The position numbers were made by a program, and so were the translations under genes. Under the pieces are notes generated by a model. That model did no database searches, was not told where the DNA came from, and worked only from the letters and a program-made list of their open reading frames with translations. Source: Acidobacteriota bacterium (GTDB taxonomy: Bacteria; Acidobacteriota; Thermoanaerobaculia; Gp7-AA8). Taken from it: a stretch of DNA of 64,000 nucleotides. Positions 55,871 to 64,000 of this stretch are shown piece after piece (position 1 is the stretch's first letter; each line of letters opens with the position of its first letter). Location: NCBI GenBank assembly GCA_019244185.1, contig JAFATB010000010.1, forward strand, positions 1-64,000, written 5' to 3'.

Positions 55871-56740
55871 ATGGCGACGCCGGCGCTCCGTCTCGACAGC
55901 AACGTTCCGGGCGACTTCTACGTCGACTCGAGCTGCATCGACTGCGACGCGTGCCGCCTCATCGCGCCGGCCGTCTTTCACGACGCGGGCGGACAGTCGG
56001 CCGTCTTTCACCAGCCTGACACGCGCGACGAAGAGCTCGCGGCGCAGAAGGCGCTGCTCTCGTGTCCCACCGCGTCCATCGGCTCGCTCGCGAAACATGA
56101 CATGACCGCGGCGCTCGCGGCGTATCCCGAGCGCATCGAAGACGACGTGCACGTTTGCGGCTTCACGAGCGAGAGCTCGTTCGGCGCGATCAGCTACTTC
56201 CTCCGCCGCGACGGCGGCAACGTCCTCGTCGACTCGCCGCGCTTCTCCGGACCGCTCGTGAAGAACATCGCCGCGATGGGCGGCGTCGCGCGCATGCTCC
56301 TCACGCACCAGGACGACGTCGCCGATCATGACAAGTTCCACGAGCGCTTCGGCTGCGCGCGCGTGCTGCATCGCGACGACGTGCGCGCCCGCACCGCCGC
56401 CGTCGAACTGCAGCCGCGCGGCAACGATCCCGTCGACCTCGACGACGACCTCGTCATGATTCCGACGCCGGGGCATACGCGCGGCCACGCGGTCTACCTC
56501 TATCGCAACAAGTTCCTCTTCACCGGCGATCACCTCGCCTGGAGCGAGAGCCGCGGACATCTCTACGCCTTCCGCAGCGCGTGCTGGTACTCGTGGTCCG
56601 AACAGATCCGCTCCATGGAACGGCTGCTCGACTACTCCTTCGAATGGGTCCTCCCCGGACACGGACATCCGATTCATCTCGGCGCCGATGCGATGCACGC
56701 GTCGCTCGAGCGCTGCGTCGCGTGGATGAAAACGCGGTAG
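55871..56740 (+). CDS. Ferredoxin-like domain fused to MBL-fold metallo-hydrolase
   Basis: The 289-residue protein starts with a small ferredoxin-like domain: CIDCDACR gives Cys22, Cys25 and Cys28, and Cys65 in SCPT completes a cluster site ([4Fe-4S] or [3Fe-4S]). Residues about 90-285 are an MBL hydrolase with the metal motif THQDDVADHDKF instead of HxHxDH, then PTPGHTRGH, FTGDHL and LPGHGHP. Similar fusions exist in cyanobacteria and plants, with unknown substrates. It follows pyp and a dispersed repeat. Whether it shares a transcript with pyp is uncertain. Confidence 0.83.
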   Translation: MATPALRLDSNVPGDFYVDSSCIDCDACRLIAPAVFHDAGGQSAVFHQPDTRDEELAAQKALLSCPTASIGSLAKHDMTAALAAYPERIEDDVHVCGFTSESSFGAISYFLRRDGGNVLVDSPRFSGPLVKNIAAMGGVARMLLTHQDDVADHDKFHERFGCARVLHRDDVRARTAAVELQPRGNDPVDLDDDLVMIPTPGHTRGHAVYLYRNKFLFTGDHLAWSESRGHLYAFRSACWYSWSEQIRSMERLLDYSFEWVLPGHGHPIHLGADAMHASLERCVAWMKTR

Positions 56741-56786
56741 CGGCGCCAGTGGCTCACCACTTGCTCCCGTGACGCGCGGGGGCAGC

Positions 56787-57902
56787 ATGAAAAAGTACAT
56801 CGACGTCTTCAAACAGACGTTCACGGAGTTCAGCCAGGACAAGGCTCCCCGGCTCGGCGCGGCGCTCGCGTACTACACGATTTTTTCCATCGGTCCGCTT
56901 CTGCTCATTGCCGTCGCGATGGCAGGACTCTTCCTCGGACAGGAAGCGGCGCACGGCCAGATCTCGGGCGAGCTCGGCCGCTTCTTCGGGCCGCAGATGG
57001 CGAAGTCGCTCGAGGACATGATCCAGGCGGCCTCGAAGCCGAAGTCCGGCACGCTCGCCACCATCGTCGGCTTCGTGACGCTCATCCTCGGCGCCTCCGG
57101 CGTCTTCGGCCAGCTCAAAGACGCGCTCAACACGATCTGGAACGTCGAGCCGAAGAAAGCCGGCGGCATCATGGGCTTCATCAAGGAGCGCTTCCTCTCG
57201 ATGGCCATGGTGCTCGGCATCGGCTTCCTGCTCCTCGTCACGCTGCTCCTCGACACGATCATCGCGGCGATGGGGAAGTTCATGGAAGGACGCCTGCCCG
57301 GCGGCGAGGCCGTGCTGCAGGCGATTCAGCTCGTGCTGTCGTTCGGCATCGCGGTCGTGCTCTTCGCCGCGATCTTCCGCGTGCTGCCCGACCTGCGCAT
57401 CGCGTGGCACGACGTCTGGTTCGGCGCCGTCTTCACCGCGATCCTCTTCGTCCTCGGCAAGTTCGGGCTCGGCCTCTATCTCGGCAAAGCGGCGGTCGGC
57501 TCCGCGTACGGCGCGGCCGGCTCGCTGGTCATCCTGCTCGTGTGGGTGTACTGGTCGGCGCAGATCCTCTTCTTCGGCGCGGAGTTCACGCAGGTGTACG
57601 CGCGCACGTTCGGCAGCCTCAAAGGCGACGACTCGAAACGCAAGGCGCGCGCGCAGGCGGACAAGCCCGAAGACCGCAAGAAAGCGGAGACGACGCCGGA
57701 AGGCAAGCCGCTGCCGCTCGGCGCGCCGCGGCCCGCGTACGCAAAGTCCCCGACGAACGCGAAGAAATCCGGCGGCGGCGGCGCGTTGAAGATGGTGCTC
57801 GGTGGCGTCGCGGGCTTGCTCTTCGGCGCGATCGTCGGCGGCGTCAGCGCGGTCGTGTTCGTGCTCAAGTCGCTGCGGAAGGTGTTCATCCCGTTCAAGT
57901 AG
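56787..57902 (+). CDS. YihY/BrkB family inner membrane protein
   Basis: The 371-residue protein has six predicted helices in residues 20-280 with the family motifs RLGAALAYYTIFSIGPLL, LGASGVFGQLKDALNTIWNV and AYGAAGSLVILLVWVYWSAQ. A basic, Lys/Pro-rich linker (about 285-330) and an extra C-terminal hydrophobic Gly-rich helix follow; the extra helix is not part of the usual family layout. Once annotated as RNase BN, members are now of uncertain function. An in-frame GTG at 56769 is an alternative start. Its stop codon TAG is also the first half of the next gene's TAGAAT. Confidence 0.86.
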   Translation: MKKYIDVFKQTFTEFSQDKAPRLGAALAYYTIFSIGPLLLIAVAMAGLFLGQEAAHGQISGELGRFFGPQMAKSLEDMIQAASKPKSGTLATIVGFVTLILGASGVFGQLKDALNTIWNVEPKKAGGIMGFIKERFLSMAMVLGIGFLLLVTLLLDTIIAAMGKFMEGRLPGGEAVLQAIQLVLSFGIAVVLFAAIFRVLPDLRIAWHDVWFGAVFTAILFVLGKFGLGLYLGKAAVGSAYGAAGSLVILLVWVYWSAQILFFGAEFTQVYARTFGSLKGDDSKRKARAQADKPEDRKKAETTPEGKPLPLGAPRPAYAKSPTNAKKSGGGGALKMVLGGVAGLLFGAIVGGVSAVVFVLKSLRKVFIPFK

Positions 57903-57905
57903 AAT
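57900..57905 (+). promoter_or_regulatory. -10 element TAGAAT containing the stop codon of the preceding gene
   Basis: TAGAAT is followed by 10 bases and the GTG at 57916. Its first three bases are the TAG stop of the YihY-family gene. Confidence 0.45.
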
Positions 57906-57915
57906 CGCGGCCGAG

Positions 57916-58617
57916 GTGAGCGACGCCCGGAAGCGGTTCCCGGTCGTGAAGGCCGTGCTCGGCGTCGTCGCCATCGCGGCGCTGCTCGTCGCGCTGCGCC
58001 TGCTGCCGATTGGGCCGTGGCTGGTGCGGTTTCAGGCGTGGGTGCGGAGCATCGGACCGGCGGGCTACGTCGTGTACACGCTCGCGTACGTCGTCGCGTG
58101 CGTCTGCTTTCTGCCGGCGTCGCCGCTCACGTTCGGCGCGGGCGCGATCTTCGGCTTCGTCAAAGGCTCGATCGTCGTGATCGTCGGCGCGACGATCGGC
58201 GCGACGGTCTCGTTCCTCCTCGGCCGTACGCTGATGCGCAAAAAGATCGAGGCACTGACGGCGAACAACGCGAAGTTCCGCGCGCTCGACCGCGCCATCA
58301 CGCGCGAAGGCGCGCGCATCGTGTTCCTCATCCGCCTCGCGCCGGTGTTCCCGTATGCCTATATCAACTTCGCGTTCGGACTGACCGGCGTGCGGCTGCT
58401 GTCGTATGTCGTGGCGACGTTCTTCGGGATCATTCCGGTGACGCTCGCCTTCGTCTGGATCAGCGACACCGCCGCGCGGGCCGCGACCGCGGAGCTGACG
58501 ACGACGCGGCTCGCGATTCAGATTGCAGGCGGCATCCTCGCCGTCATCGCCACGGTATTTGTCACACGAATCGCGCTCACTGCCGTACGCAAAGCGGGCG
58601 TCGACGAGCCAACCTGA
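57916..58617 (+). CDS. TVP38/TMEM64 (DedA superfamily) membrane protein
   Basis: The 233-residue protein has five to six hydrophobic helices and the VTT-domain landmarks LPASPLTFGAGAIFGFVKG, ATVSFLLGR and the conserved RLAPVFPYAYINFAFGLTGV. DedA-superfamily proteins act in lipid scrambling or flipping. The GTG start follows the stop of the YihY-family gene by 13 bp, with a TAGAAT between them, so it can be read from either promoter. Confidence 0.86.
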   Translation: MSDARKRFPVVKAVLGVVAIAALLVALRLLPIGPWLVRFQAWVRSIGPAGYVVYTLAYVVACVCFLPASPLTFGAGAIFGFVKGSIVVIVGATIGATVSFLLGRTLMRKKIEALTANNAKFRALDRAITREGARIVFLIRLAPVFPYAYINFAFGLTGVRLLSYVVATFFGIIPVTLAFVWISDTAARAATAELTTTRLAIQIAGGILAVIATVFVTRIALTAVRKAGVDEPT

Positions 58618-58638
58618 AGAAGCCTTGGGCAACCAGCG

Positions 58639-58657
58639 CACCCGGCCGGGCCGGGTG
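58639..58657 (+). terminator. GC-rich hairpin after the TVP38-family gene
   Basis: CACCCGGC and GCCGGGTG pair around CGG, 22 bp after the stop codon. No T-run follows, so terminator function is uncertain; it could also shield the transcript's 3' end. Confidence 0.4.
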
Positions 58658-58700
58658 GGTAGGACTCGAATATGCTTTCGCCTTGAAGCGGAGGCATCAG

Positions 58701-61481
58701 ATGACCAACCCCCTTGCGGAGCTCCCCAAGCTCGGACAGAGCGTCTGGTACGACCAGATGGAGCGCAAGCTCGTCTCGAGCGGCGAGCTGCAGCGGATGA
58801 TCGACGAAGACGACTTGCGCGGTCTCACGTCGAATCCCACCATTTTCGAGAAAGCGATCAGCGGCAGCGAAGACTACGACGGCCAGTTGCGCATGCTCGC
58901 CTCGCAGGGCATGTCGCGCGACGACATCTACGACGAGATCGTGATCGAAGACATTGGCAACGCCGCCGACGTCTTTCTCCCCGTCTACCGCAAGACCAAC
59001 GGCGACGACGGCTACGTGAGTCTCGAAGTCTCGCCGCTGTTCGCGCGCGATACGGCGAAGACGGTCGCCGAGGCGAAGCGGCTGTTCGTGAAACTCGGGC
59101 GCGACAACGCCATGATCAAGATTCCGGCGACGCCGGAAGGCATCCCCGCGATCGAGCAGGCCATCGCCACCGGGATCAACGTCAACGTTACGCTGATCTT
59201 CTCCATCGACGTCTACGCGCAGGTGATCGAAGCGTATCTGCGCGGTCTCGAACGGCGCGCCTCGCAGAGCCTGCCGATCGGCAACATCGCGTCCGTCGCG
59301 AGCTTCTTCGTCAGCCGCATCGACGCGCAGGCGGACAAGCAACTCGACGCGAAGATGAAAGACGATCCGTCGCTCGCGGAGCTGAAAGGGAAGGTCGCCA
59401 TCGCGAACGCGAAGGTCGCGTATCAGCTGTTCAAAGAGCAATTCAGCAGCTCGCGCTTCGAGAAGCTCCGCGCGCTCGGCGCGCGTGTGCAGCGGCCGCT
59501 GTGGGCGTCGACCGGCACGAAGGATCCGAAGTACAGCGACGTGCTCTACATCGAGTCGCTGATCGGCGCCGACACCGTGAACACGATTCCGCCGGCGACG
59601 TTCAACGCATTCCGCGATCACGGCCGCGTGCAGCCGACGCTCGAAGCGGATCTCGACGACGCGAAGCGCGTGCTGGCCACGTTCGAGGCGAAAGGCTTCA
59701 GCCTCAAAGCGATCACCGACAAGCTCACCGACGACGGCGTGAAAGCGTTCGACGAATCATTCGCGCAGCTGACGGACACCATCGAGGCGCGGCGCGACGC
59801 CGTCGTGCGCGGACTGCCCGAGCGGCTCACGTTGCACAACGTGCCGTCGCTCGACGAGTTCATCGCGCGCGCGGAGAAAGACAAAGTCGTCTCGCGCATC
59901 TGGGCCAAAGACGCGACGCTGTGGAAGTCCGACGACGAGCACAAGAAGATCATCGAGAACGCGCTCGGCTGGCTCGTCGTGATGAACCAGATGAAGCGCA
60001 ACGCGAAAGGACTCGTCGAGCTCACCGACGAATACCGCCGCGGCATGGAGTACGTCGTCGTCCTCGGCATGGGCGGCTCGAGTCTCGTGTCCGAGGTGAC
60101 GCGGCGCGTCTTCCCGAAACGCGAGGGATATCCGGAGCTGCTCGTGCTCGACTCGACGGCGCCCGACGCCATCGCGCAGCTCGAGGCGCACATCGATCTC
60201 GCGAAGACGCTGTTCATCGTCGCGTCGAAGTCGGGCTCCACGACCGAGCCGCGCATGTTCCACCGCTACTTCTACGAGCGGATGAAGAGCGTGGCCGGCG
60301 AGCGCGCGGGCATGCACTTCATCGCCATCACCGATCCCGGCTCGCAGCTCATCGAAGAGGCGAAGCGCGATCGCTTCCGCTCGACGTTCCTCAACCTGCC
60401 CGACATCGGCGGCCGCTACTCCGCGCTGTCGTTCTTCGGCCTCGTGCCGATGGCGCTGGCCGGCGTCGACGTCGACACGCTGCTCGACCGCGCGCAACAC
60501 GCCGCGCACGTGTCGTCGCTGCCGCAGATCCGCAAGAATCCCGCGGCGCTCCTCGGCGTGGTCCTCGGCGCGATGGCGCAGCAGGGGCGCAACAAGCTGA
60601 CGCTGATCACGCCGCGCCCGCTCGACACGCTCGGCCTCTGGGTCGAGCAGCTGATCGCGGAGAGCACCGGGAAGGAAGGCAAAGGCATCGTGCCGATCGC
60701 CGGCGAGCCGGATCTCCCCGCGAACGCGTACGGCAACGATCGCCTGTTCGTCTGCGTGCGCATGCGCGGCAGCGACGAGACCGCGCGTCTGCGCGAGCTC
60801 GCCGCCGCGGGACATCCGGTCGTCGATCTCGTGCTCGAAGACGCGCTCGACCTCGGCGAGACGTTTTTCGTCTGGGAGTTCGCGACCGCGGTTGCCGGCA
60901 CGATCCTCGGCGTCGACACGTTCGATCAGCCGAACGTGCAGGAGTCGAAAGACAACACGAAACGCATCCTCGGCGAGATCGCCGGCGGCGCTCAGAGCTC
61001 GCAGCCGGTCGAAGTGCGCCGCGCCGGCGACGATGACGCACTCGCGGCGTTGCTCGCGCAGGTGAAGCCCGGCGACTACTTCGCCATCACCGAATACTTC
61101 GCGGAAACGCCGGAACGCGACGCCGCCATCGCGCGCATCCGCGAGGCCATCGCGCGCGAGCTGCACGTCGCGACGACGACGGGCTACGGCCCGCGCTTCC
61201 TCCATTCGACCGGACAGCTGCACAAGGGCGGGCCGGAGACCGGCGTGTTTCTGCAACTCGTCGCGAGTGCGCGCGACATCGACATTCCCGGTGAGAACCT
61301 CACATTCAGCCAGCTCGTCGGCGCGCAGGCCCTCGGCGACGCGCAGTCGCTCGCCACGCGTCACCGCCGCCTGCTGCGTCTCGACCTCGGCAACGACATC
61401 GACGCGAATCTCGCGTGGCTCGAGAAGTCGGTGACGCAGGCGCTGGCGCGCAACGCGAACGGCGCACGGGTGAAGGCATGA
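58701..61481 (+). CDS. tal-pgi: Bifunctional transaldolase / glucose-6-phosphate isomerase
   Basis: The 926-residue fusion has transaldolase in residues about 1-370 (LTSNPTIFEKAISGS, KIPATPEGIPAIEQ with the Schiff-base lysine region, VASFFVSRIDAQAD) and glucose-6-phosphate isomerase in about 380-926 (GMGGSSLVSEV, SKSGSTTEPRMF and the late FLHSTGQLHKGGPETG). It joins the non-oxidative pentose phosphate pathway to glycolysis in one chain; such fusions are known in several phyla. GGAGG lies 6 bases before the ATG and TATGCT about 25 bases upstream. The stop overlaps gnd. Confidence 0.95.
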   Translation: MTNPLAELPKLGQSVWYDQMERKLVSSGELQRMIDEDDLRGLTSNPTIFEKAISGSEDYDGQLRMLASQGMSRDDIYDEIVIEDIGNAADVFLPVYRKTNGDDGYVSLEVSPLFARDTAKTVAEAKRLFVKLGRDNAMIKIPATPEGIPAIEQAIATGINVNVTLIFSIDVYAQVIEAYLRGLERRASQSLPIGNIASVASFFVSRIDAQADKQLDAKMKDDPSLAELKGKVAIANAKVAYQLFKEQFSSSRFEKLRALGARVQRPLWASTGTKDPKYSDVLYIESLIGADTVNTIPPATFNAFRDHGRVQPTLEADLDDAKRVLATFEAKGFSLKAITDKLTDDGVKAFDESFAQLTDTIEARRDAVVRGLPERLTLHNVPSLDEFIARAEKDKVVSRIWAKDATLWKSDDEHKKIIENALGWLVVMNQMKRNAKGLVELTDEYRRGMEYVVVLGMGGSSLVSEVTRRVFPKREGYPELLVLDSTAPDAIAQLEAHIDLAKTLFIVASKSGSTTEPRMFHRYFYERMKSVAGERAGMHFIAITDPGSQLIEEAKRDRFRSTFLNLPDIGGRYSALSFFGLVPMALAGVDVDTLLDRAQHAAHVSSLPQIRKNPAALLGVVLGAMAQQGRNKLTLITPRPLDTLGLWVEQLIAESTGKEGKGIVPIAGEPDLPANAYGNDRLFVCVRMRGSDETARLRELAAAGHPVVDLVLEDALDLGETFFVWEFATAVAGTILGVDTFDQPNVQESKDNTKRILGEIAGGAQSSQPVEVRRAGDDDALAALLAQVKPGDYFAITEYFAETPERDAAIARIREAIARELHVATTTGYGPRFLHSTGQLHKGGPETGVFLQLVASARDIDIPGENLTFSQLVGAQALGDAQSLATRHRRLLRLDLGNDIDANLAWLEKSVTQALARNANGARVKA

Positions 61482-62887
61482 CGGCGCAGTTCGGAATGAT
61501 CGGCCTCGCGGTGATGGGGTCGAACCTCGCGCTGAACATCGAGGAGCACGGCTTCTCGGTCGCCGTCTGGAACCGCGAGCCGGATCGCACCGACAAGTTC
61601 ATCCGCGACAACGCGGGGAAGAAGTTCACCGGCACGAAGACGCTCGAGGAGTTCGTCGCCGCGCTCGCACGTCCGCGCCGGATCATGATGATGATCAAGG
61701 CGGGCGCGCCGGTCGACGAGATGCTCGACAAGCTGATGCCGCTGCTCGAGCCGGGCGACGTCGTCATCGACGGCGGCAACTCGTGGTTCAAGGACACGCA
61801 GGCGCGCTCGCAGCGGCTGCTCGAACACGACCTCCACTTCGTCGGCTCCGGCGTCTCCGGCGGCGAAGACGGCGCGCGCTTCGGTCCGTCGCTCATGCCC
61901 GGCGGCACGCGCGAGTCGTGGGAGTCGATCCGCGAGGTGTTCGAAGCCATCGCCGCGCGCAGCGACTCCGGGCCGTGCGTCACGTACTGCGGCACCGACG
62001 GCGCGGGTCACTTCGTGAAGATGGTGCACAACGGCATCGAGTACGGCGACATGCAGCTCATCGCCGAGGCGTACGACCTGCTGCGGCGTGGGTTGGGGTG
62101 CGATGCGGAGGAGCTCGCGCGCATTTTCGACGAATGGAACCGCGGTCCGCTGCAGTCGTTCCTCATCGAGATCACGGCGAAGATCTTCCGCGTGCGCGAT
62201 CCGGAGACGGGCGCGCCGCTGGTCGAGAAGGTGCTCGACAAGGCGGGACAGAAAGGCACCGGCAAGTGGACGGCGCAGGTCGCGCTCGATCTCGCGGTGC
62301 CGATTCCGACGATCGCCGCTGCCATCGACGCGCGCGTGCTGTCGTCGATGAAAGACGAGCGCGTCGCCGCCTCGAAGCTCTTCGACGCGCCGTCGCCGCG
62401 CGCGGTCGAGAGCCGCGAGCAGTTCATCCGCGACGTGCACGACGCGTTGTACGCCGCGAAGATCTGTTCGTACGCCCAGGGCATGGCGCTCATTCAGGCC
62501 GGCAGCCGCGAATGGAAGTGGACCATCGACATGCGCGAGATCGCGCGCATCTGGAAGGCCGGCTGCATCATCCGCGCGAAGTTCCTCGACTCGATCATGC
62601 AGGCGTACGAGCGCGACCCGCGGCTCGCGAACCTGCTGCTCGACGAGCAGTTCCGCGCCGACATCGCGCGTTCGCAGGACGCATGGCGCCGCGCGTCCGC
62701 CTTCGCGCAGACGCACGGCATCCCGGTGCCCGCGTTCAGCGCCTCGCTCGCGTACTTTGACAGCTACCGCACCGCGGAGCTGCCGCAGAACCTGACGCAG
62801 GCGCAGCGCGACCTCTTCGGCGCGCACACGTACCAGCGGAATGACAAAGGGGCGGACGCGCCGTTCGTGCACACGGATTGGGAGTAG
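61478..62887 (+). CDS. gnd: 6-phosphogluconate dehydrogenase (decarboxylating)
   Basis: Gnd oxidises 6-phosphogluconate to ribulose-5-phosphate with NADP+ (or NAD+). The 469-residue protein has the Rossmann motif GLAVMGSNLALNI, IDGGNSWFKDT, the substrate site GSGVSGGEDGARFGPSLMPGG-type stretch (about residue 125 on) and the catalytic lysine in GHFVKMVHNGIEYGDMQLI. The C-terminal tail carries HTYQR. It is coupled to tal-pgi by an ATGA overlap, so both branches of the pentose phosphate pathway are coexpressed. Confidence 0.96.
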   Translation: MTAQFGMIGLAVMGSNLALNIEEHGFSVAVWNREPDRTDKFIRDNAGKKFTGTKTLEEFVAALARPRRIMMMIKAGAPVDEMLDKLMPLLEPGDVVIDGGNSWFKDTQARSQRLLEHDLHFVGSGVSGGEDGARFGPSLMPGGTRESWESIREVFEAIAARSDSGPCVTYCGTDGAGHFVKMVHNGIEYGDMQLIAEAYDLLRRGLGCDAEELARIFDEWNRGPLQSFLIEITAKIFRVRDPETGAPLVEKVLDKAGQKGTGKWTAQVALDLAVPIPTIAAAIDARVLSSMKDERVAASKLFDAPSPRAVESREQFIRDVHDALYAAKICSYAQGMALIQAGSREWKWTIDMREIARIWKAGCIIRAKFLDSIMQAYERDPRLANLLLDEQFRADIARSQDAWRRASAFAQTHGIPVPAFSASLAYFDSYRTAELPQNLTQAQRDLFGAHTYQRNDKGADAPFVHTDWE

Positions 62888-62890
62888 CGC

Positions 62891-64000
62891 TCAGCGCTGC
62901 TCCCGCCACGCCTTGTCCCAGCCGAGCTTCACGGCCGTGCCGAGGTTCACCGTGCCGTCGCTGTTGTACGTACCGTTGTCGATGAGCCGCTTCTTCTGTT
63001 CTTCGTTGAGGTACGCGGGCAGCTTCGCGGTCGGGCTGTCGGGGATGAACTCGACGCCGTCGCGGATCGGCTGAAAGTCTTTGTAGCCGCGGCGCACGCC
63101 GTACACGACATAGGAGAACTCGACGTCCTTCGAGGCTTCGGCTTCGATGTGATCGAGCGACTGCTGCGTCACCGCGACCATCGCCAGCCCGCCGATCGGC
63201 GTGAGGTGCACGGTCATCCCCTCTTCTTCGGTGGTCATGCGGAACGCCTCCGGCACGTCGATGACCGCGCGACCGTGTACGAAGCGTCCGCGTCCACGAA
63301 AATACGTGCCGGCCTCGGGACCCTCGAGCGCTGCAAAGCGAATGACTTTCGTCGCATCCGACGGATGCGGATCGACGAAGAACTTGGTGCCCGACGCCGC
63401 GAGGTCGCCCGCCGCGTAGACCGCGTACGTGTTGTTCGCGAGGTAGCCGCTGCGGAGGATGTTGCCGTTTGCATCGTTGTACGTGCCGCCCACGCCGGCG
63501 GCATTGTTTGTGTTGCCGAGGACTCCGAAGCCGAGCTGGGATTCGCCGCGAACACCTGCCAGATTGCCGATCGCCGTGCCGGAGCGCGCGCCGGAAATCC
63601 CGAGGACGCCGCCGCCGAACCCGGTGGTGCCGGAGTTGAATCCCTTGACTCCCCACGTCGCGCCCGCCGTCGTGTAGCCCATCACGCCGGAACCGTCGGT
63701 GAGATTCAGCGTGGTCAGCGTGCCGAGCACGCCGGTCGTGTAGATGCCGCTCACGCTCGAGCCGTTGATGCCGTAGATCACGCCGCTGTCGTCCATGCTG
63801 CCGGTCATGCGGAAGCTCTTGCCCGCCGGCAGCGTGCCCGCGCCGCCGATGAAGTAGCCGTTGAGATCGATGATGATGTCCGTCGCGCCGCCGGCGAAGA
63901 CGGAGATCTGTCCGCTCGCACCGGTCGCGACGATGGAGGCGTTGGCGACCGGGACGCCGGTGCCGAAGTTCACGGACGACACGTTCGGCCGCGTCGTTCC
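62891..64000 (-). CDS. C-terminal part of a secreted/surface repeat protein (N-terminus outside window)
   Basis: The frame is open from the stop at 62891 to the window edge (at least 369 codons). The visible N-terminal part reads VPVANASIVATGASGQISVF and DIIIDLNGYFIGG, a pattern of secreted beta-rich proteins. It is followed by glycine-rich repeats (GVLGTLTTLNL, GVMGYTTAG, GVKGFNSGTTGFGGGVLGIS, GVRGESQLGFGVLGNT) like those of fibre or adhesin stalks. The last 160 residues (KFFVDPHPSDATKVIRFAAL onward) form a distinct domain seen at the end of such proteins. Function is unknown; a surface fibre is likely. Confidence 0.75.
   Translation of the reverse strand, partial: GTTRPNVSSVNFGTGVPVANASIVATGASGQISVFAGGATDIIIDLNGYFIGGAGTLPAGKSFRMTGSMDDSGVIYGINGSSVSGIYTTGVLGTLTTLNLTDGSGVMGYTTAGATWGVKGFNSGTTGFGGGVLGISGARSGTAIGNLAGVRGESQLGFGVLGNTNNAAGVGGTYNDANGNILRSGYLANNTYAVYAAGDLAASGTKFFVDPHPSDATKVIRFAALEGPEAGTYFRGRGRFVHGRAVIDVPEAFRMTTEEEGMTVHLTPIGGLAMVAVTQQSLDHIEAEASKDVEFSYVVYGVRRGYKDFQPIRDGVEFIPDSPTAKLPAYLNEEQKKRLIDNGTYNSDGTVNLGTAVKLGWDKAWREQR

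Noticed and set aside
61478..62887. gnd and tal-pgi as separate transcription units
   Set aside because: The ATGA overlap between them leaves no room for a separate ribosome-independent start, so they are treated as one operon.

Overview
The window is 64 kb of gene-dense, high-GC bacterial DNA with about 60 genes and mostly short or overlapping junctions. Gene content (split gcvPA/gcvPB, lipoproteins, a secreted S9 peptidase, ECF sigma factor, lipobox and signal-peptide proteins) fits a Gram-negative chromosome. Acidobacteriota or a relative is my best guess from the protein mix, but the sequence does not prove it. There is no phage, plasmid, CRISPR array, insertion sequence, rRNA or recognisable tRNA. 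Many genes lack a Shine-Dalgarno and instead carry a TANNNT hexamer 6-10 bases before the start codon, so leaderless transcripts look common.

Layout, left to right. 1-2.0 kb: start of a membrane protein, ABC ATPase, prmC, HIT protein. 2.1-8.4 kb (minus): AI-2E-type permease with a B12-like tail, then the glycine cleavage operon gcvT-gcvH-gcvPA-gcvPB. 8.4-11.2 kb: xerC-type recombinase and a large uncharacterised protein. 11.3-15.2 kb: a tightly overlapping sulfur operon (rhodanese, two half-size YeeE/YedE channels, a Cys-less rhodanese, a MoCo-sulfurase-like PLP enzyme). 15.3-18.7 kb: ChaN/Tiki-like secreted protein, AraC regulator, DUF255 protein. 18.7-26 kb: GT39-like membrane glycosyltransferase and FN3 lipoprotein, glmS, rhomboid protease, DUF4383 protein. 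25.9-32.5 kb: mnmA, a receiver-only response regulator, metH behind a SAM-II-like riboswitch with its own terminator, and a divergent tandem AsnC-like protein.

32.5-38.5 kb: ATP-grasp protein, prfC, hsp20, arcA-arcC, and a brnT-brnA toxin-antitoxin pair read as one frame. 38.5-42.7 kb: DUF971 protein, truA-thiL, DUF1772 protein, and an ECF sigma/anti-sigma/PDZ operon. 42.7-49 kb: large TPR protein, S9 peptidase, LysR regulator. 49-53.3 kb (minus): the ribosome/SRP cluster ffh-rpsP-khpA-rimM-trmD-rplS-rnhB. 53.4-56.7 kb: catalytically atypical SDR, a frameshifted class II photolyase, a photoactive yellow protein, and a ferredoxin/metallo-hydrolase fusion. 56.8-62.9 kb: YihY and TVP38 membrane proteins, then the pentose-phosphate pair tal-pgi (fused) and gnd. 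The window ends inside a surface protein.

The most interesting signals are (1) the metH leader, where a 10-nt perfect complement between the SAM-II-like aptamer loop and the terminator arm suggests transcription attenuation; (2) a photoactive yellow protein with all chromophore residues, beside a broken photolyase; (3) the brnT-brnA in-frame fusion with an internal ribosome binding site and a palindromic operator candidate; (4) the sulfur operon; and (5) a dispersed GC-rich repeat family, one copy of which encodes the C-terminus of MetH.
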